A stretch of 18,050 nt of DNA from DAOTXR01 sp034435375 (lineage in GTDB: Bacteria > Chloroflexota > Anaerolineae > Aggregatilineales > UBA3940), in contig DAOTXR010000072.1 of the NCBI GenBank assembly GCA_034435375.1, positions 1-18,050 on the forward strand, given 5' to 3'. The notes under the pieces are model-generated. The model did not search any database and was not told the DNA's origin. It worked only from the letters and a program-made list of their open reading frames with translations. Below, piece after piece: positions 14,804 to 18,050 of this stretch (the stretch's first letter is position 1; each line of letters opens with the position of its first letter). A program made the position numbers and the translations under genes.

Positions 14804-17370
14804 GCTTCGCCCTCCGTAGGGAGCCAGAGGGTGAAGGCTGCACCCTGTCCTGGCACGCCTGTGCTCTCAACTTCGATCCGCCCTCGGTGCTGCCTCATGA
14901 TCTCTTTGACAATGGGCAGCCCCAGGCCGGTGCCTGCCGTGCCAGAGGTGTGAGCCACGCGGCCCCGGTAGAAGCGGTCAAAGATGCGTGTGGCCTCATC
15001 TGGTGGAATGCCCAGCCCGGTGTCGCTTACGCACACGCCTGCCTCACGGCGGCCCTCCGATGTGTGCATGCAGGTGCTGACCGTCACCTGGCCGCCAGAA
15101 GGTGTGAAGTTGAGGGCATTGGTCAGCAACGCGCTGAGAGCCTGGCCCAGCAGGGTCCAGTCGGCCTGAACCGTTGGTATATTCGCGCCGGGTCTGAAGG
15201 CCAGGGTTAGACCTCGCTTCTCAGCCAGCGGCCTCCGGTCGGTCACATACTGTTCGGCCAGCTCATTGAGGTCCACAGGCCCAGGGATCATTGCGGCGCG
15301 GTTCTGGTCCAGTCGAGACAGCAGCAGCAGGTCCTCGACGATGTGCTCCAGCCGCTCGGTCTCGCGCTGGAGAGTGGCCAGATAGACATCGCGTTTTTGG
15401 GGATTCTCGGCCAGCAAGCGGTGATGCACTTTGAGGCTGGCAATGGGCGTGCGCAGCTCGTGGGACACGTTCGAGACAAACTCGTCTTTCACACGGCTGA
15501 GCGCCTCCAGGTGCCCGGCGGCAACTTGCAGCTCCTCTGTGCGCTCGGCGACGCGCCGCTCCAGATCGTCCGCGTGGCGCTGCACCTGCTCGTGCAGATG
15601 GGCCTGCTGGATGGCAATCGACAGCTGGTCAGCTACCTCTCGCGCGACCTCAAGGTGCTCTGGGGTGAAAGCCTCAGGAGTGTCAGCCATCAGGTTCAGG
15701 CAGCCGAGCAGTTCTCCCCGTGCTATGAGTGGCACGCTGGCAAACGACCGGACGTTCGGGCCGTCCTCGCTTAACCCCAGCGCCTCAGACCTAAGGGGGA
15801 GAGCCGTCAGGTTGTCCTCGGTGTATATCTCTCCTGATCGGAGTCGCTCGACCAGGTCGTCTATCAGTGCCAGCGGGAAGTGAGAGCCAGGCGTCTCACA
15901 TGGCCTGCCGTCTGCCGCAGGGCTGTCTGTCTCAGGCTGTGGCGCTGGCTGTGCGCCTGGAACCGGGGGTATGGGACTGTCGCCCATCGCGGCATCTTTC
16001 TCAGGGTAGCAGGCCAGCAGGGTGGAGGTCGCAGCGACAAAGTCAAATGCCAGCACACTGGCCCATGTGAGGGGCGCCAGCTCAGGCAGGTGATGTAGGG
16101 CGGCACTGGCAATCGCCTGAGGCGACTGGGCCGCCAGTATCGCATGGTCGATCTCGCGCAGGATCGTCAGGCGGTGGGCATAGTGTCTCAGCGTCTCTTC
16201 GGCCCGTATCAGGTCGTCGATGTCGCGGCTGATGCCCACCAAGCCCAGCACCCGTCCCGCCTCGTCAGTGATGGGCACCTTGGTGGCCGAGACCATGCGA
16301 AAGCGGCCATCGGCCCGCCGGATGCGCTCGATCTTGCCCACCACCGGCTGCCCGGTGCAGACGATCTCCAGCTCGTCAGCGTGAGCAGCGCTGGCATGTT
16401 CAGGGGTGAAGAAATCGAAGTCGGTCTTGCCGATAGCTTCCTCAGCGGAGACCCCCAGCACCTCGGCCTGCGCCCGGTTGATGCGCGTGAAGCGCCCTTC
16501 AGGGTCTTTGAAGTAGATCATGTCGGGAATGTTGTCCATGAGGGCATGGAGCAGGTCGCGTTCATGGGCCAGGGCTTTTTCGATCTGTCTGCGTGCGGAG
16601 ACATCGATGGCAATGCCGATCACGCTATCCACCTCGCCTCCGGCATCTCGGACTGGGACATAGCGGCTTTCGAAGGTCAGCTCCCCGACCTCTACGATAT
16701 CTTCGAACGTGTGCCCCTCCAACGCCCGTTGAATGTTGTAGAGGATGACAGCGTTGTCGCGATAGACTTCGAACACCGACTGCCCGACCACCTGACCGGG
16801 GCGCAAGCCCAGGGCTTCCAGACCCTTGCCTTCGGACAGGGTGAATATCCCCTCGCGATTCACTGCAAACAAGACGATTGGCAGGCTGGTAATGATCGCG
16901 CTCAGGCGGCTCTCGCTGGCCCGCAGAGCGATCTCAGCCTCTTCCAACGAAGTGAGGTCGCGGCAGGTCTCGACAATGTGGACTATCTGGCCTTTGCTAT
17001 CGAAAAGCGGCGTAGCTGAGACCTCGACCAGCCTCTCGCGTCCCTGGCTATCCCGGTGGCGATGCGTGGCCAGAGCCGTGGTCTGTGTGTCCCGCATCTG
17101 CTGGATCGGACATGGCTCGTCTTTGCCATTGCATGGTGTAGCGCGGCCATGCAACGCTTCATAGCAGTGCAGGCCCTGCGCGACTGGGTCCTGGCAGCTG
17201 CTGGTCTGGCGACCAGCGCGGTTTGCATACAGGATGGAGTAGTCCGCACAGTCGATCACCAACACTGGATCAAGTATGCCATCCAATATCGCCCACGGAG
17301 TGCCCCCTCCTCCTTCAGGCTCGGACCGTGAGGTTGTCTTGTTGTCTTCGGCCACAGCCATTTCCCCCAT
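14800..17370 (-). CDS. PAS-PAS-PAS-GAF sensor histidine kinase
   Basis: An 856-residue soluble-looking hybrid sensor; I see no transmembrane helix. In order: PAS 1 (about 25-140), PAS 2 (155-260), PAS 3 (272-392), GAF (about 405-590, with a proline-rich insert near 465-495), a coiled coil, HisKA with H637 in VSHELRTP, and HATPase with N751 (NALNFTP), DTGLGIP 783-789 and GTGLGLPI. All catalytic boxes are intact. PAS 1 contains a cysteine cluster, C59, C69, C80 and C87, within HCYEALHGRATPC and EPCP. I prefer ATG 17370 over an upstream TTG at 17406, which lies at or before the predicted transcript start; ATG 17361 is possible. No response regulator is adjacent. Confidence 0.92.
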   Translation of the reverse strand: MGEMAVAEDNKTTSRSEPEGGGGTPWAILDGILDPVLVIDCADYSILYANRAGRQTSSCQDPVAQGLHCYEALHGRATPCNGKDEPCPIQQMRDTQTTALATHRHRDSQGRERLVEVSATPLFDSKGQIVHIVETCRDLTSLEEAEIALRASESRLSAIITSLPIVLFAVNREGIFTLSEGKGLEALGLRPGQVVGQSVFEVYRDNAVILYNIQRALEGHTFEDIVEVGELTFESRYVPVRDAGGEVDSVIGIAIDVSARRQIEKALAHERDLLHALMDNIPDMIYFKDPEGRFTRINRAQAEVLGVSAEEAIGKTDFDFFTPEHASAAHADELEIVCTGQPVVGKIERIRRADGRFRMVSATKVPITDEAGRVLGLVGISRDIDDLIRAEETLRHYAHRLTILREIDHAILAAQSPQAIASAALHHLPELAPLTWASVLAFDFVAATSTLLACYPEKDAAMGDSPIPPVPGAQPAPQPETDSPAADGRPCETPGSHFPLALIDDLVERLRSGEIYTEDNLTALPLRSEALGLSEDGPNVRSFASVPLIARGELLGCLNLMADTPEAFTPEHLEVAREVADQLSIAIQQAHLHEQVQRHADDLERRVAERTEELQVAAGHLEALSRVKDEFVSNVSHELRTPIASLKVHHRLLAENPQKRDVYLATLQRETERLEHIVEDLLLLSRLDQNRAAMIPGPVDLNELAEQYVTDRRPLAEKRGLTLAFRPGANIPTVQADWTLLGQALSALLTNALNFTPSGGQVTVSTCMHTSEGRREAGVCVSDTGLGIPPDEATRIFDRFYRGRVAHTSGTAGTGLGLPIVKEIMRQHRGRIEVESTGVPGQGAAFTLWLPTEGEA

Positions 17371-17409
17371 CGACTGGGAGCACTTTGACTGAGCGCAGCC
17401 AGCCAACCT

Positions 17410-17418
17410 ACTATAGCA
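17410..17418 (-). promoter_or_regulatory. Extended -10 box upstream of the histidine kinase
   Basis: The minus strand reads TGCTATAGT, a five-of-six -10 hexamer with TGn extension. It would start transcription near 17403, about 30 bases before ATG 17370. That argues against translation from the TTG at 17406. No good -35 is visible. Confidence 0.4.
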
Positions 17419-17537
17419 CAGTTAGCATACTCCTGCCTGTACAACACAGCGCTGACCAGAATGCCTCAAAATGTCTCGCCGTGCGCTCCTATCGTAGGGT
17501 AGAATGAGAAGGCAGCCTCGGAGAGAAAGGGACGGGC

Positions 17538-17900
17538 ATGATGAATGACGACATAGCTGAGCGCCTGGGCGAGATGGAGGTAAAACGCAACCGCACGCTG
17601 GCCGATCTGGAGGCGGTGCAAGCGGCAGTTGAGTCGGTGCGGCGGTCGATGAGAGCGCACCGCTCACATCAGGATGAGATCAATGCCCGGTTCATCGACC
17701 AACTTGAGTCGGACAGCCTGCCGGAGGCGGATCGGCCACGGCTATACCACGAGTGGAATGAGGCATTCAAGGCCAGCATCGACGAGTACAACCGCCTGGC
17801 GGGCGAGCGCGAGCGGTTGGCCATGCAAGAAGTGGTGCTGGTGCGCATCCTGGCCGAGTTGGACCATCAGATCGAGATGCTGAAGAAGGCGCTATCGTAG
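17538..17900 (+). CDS. Small coiled-coil protein, unknown function
   Basis: A 120-residue, strongly charged and almost wholly helical protein. Two heptad-rich segments (about 5-50 and 80-118, the latter with YNRLAGERERLAMQE and LAELDHQIEMLKKAL) suggest an antiparallel coiled coil. There are no cysteines, membrane segment or catalytic motif. The ATG follows an AAGGGACGGGC purine tract. TAGAAT at 17500-17505 could be its -10 box. It diverges from the histidine kinase across a 167-base gap. I do not recognise the family. Confidence 0.75.
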   Translation: MMNDDIAERLGEMEVKRNRTLADLEAVQAAVESVRRSMRAHRSHQDEINARFIDQLESDSLPEADRPRLYHEWNEAFKASIDEYNRLAGERERLAMQEVVLVRILAELDHQIEMLKKALS

Positions 17901-18050
17901 GCAGGGCCGCCGGCTCCCGAACTCCAGCGTCTGGGTCTGGCAGGGCGCATTTCGACTGGGGGGATCAGGCGGCTGGTTCTCTCCTGGCTGACGCCTGAGC
18001 GGAGGCGCAGGATTCGGTCAGAGGGAGGGCTGGCCTCACCCCCCGTCGAG
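17901..18050. other. End of window, no gene supported
   Basis: These 150 bases after the coiled-coil gene contain no start with a ribosome site. One minus-strand frame is open through to the right edge but has no recognisable product. A small hairpin CGCCT-GAGCGG-AGGCG at 17992-18007 has no T run. Confidence 0.4.

Overview
The window is about 18 kb of GC-rich bacterial DNA with two parts. The left half is a complete-looking class 1 CRISPR-Cas locus, and the right half is ordinary chromosomal genes. The long membrane glycosyltransferase with a C-terminal beta-rich half, the short YajC-like gene beside it and the membrane-anchored DsbA with a CPYC centre resemble genes of Chloroflexota (Anaerolineae-like). 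That placement is inference from protein style only; no rRNA or marker gene is present.

Positions 36-1562 hold 21 identical 38-base repeats and 20 spacers of 35-38 bases. The array probably continues off the left edge, because the first repeat is perfect and the 35 bases before it are spacer-sized. Read on the minus strand each repeat has a CCCC-GTTA-GGGG hairpin and ends in the 8-base tag ACTGAAAC, so the array is transcribed leftward, in the same direction as the cas genes. The leader (1563-1775) lies between array and genes and carries two 12-base direct repeats 33 bp apart.

Positions 1776-9250 are one minus-strand operon in the order cas8b1(cst1)-cas7(cst2/devR)-cas5-cas3-cas1-cas2-cas4, with short gaps or overlaps. 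This is a type I-B (Tneap-like) set. Cas8, Cas7 and Cas5 would form Cascade, Cas3 would degrade DNA, and Cas1, Cas2 and Cas4 would acquire spacers. Two things stand out. There is no cas6 at its usual place ahead of cas8, although the repeat has a Cas6-style hairpin and tag. An internal ATG with its own ribosome binding site in cas8 could give a 121-residue small subunit (Cas11b). Two spacers, in opposite orientations, encode pentapeptide-repeat sequence.

Positions 9251-9587 separate the operon from a divergent dsbA-like gene. This AT-rich gap contains a perfect 14-bp tandem repeat, an ATTATAAT palindrome that gives a -10 box on both strands, and a hairpin-plus-T-run terminator that no annotated gene needs.

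On the right, the plus strand carries a dsbA-like gene, a two-TM protein with a C-terminal soluble domain, a 795-residue GT-C-like membrane protein, a possible 24-codon mini-ORF and yajC. A minus-strand pair follows: a three-PAS/GAF histidine kinase and an SDR oxidoreductase sharing a 4-base ATGA overlap. A plus-strand coiled-coil protein ends the window. No mobile element, tRNA or rRNA was seen.
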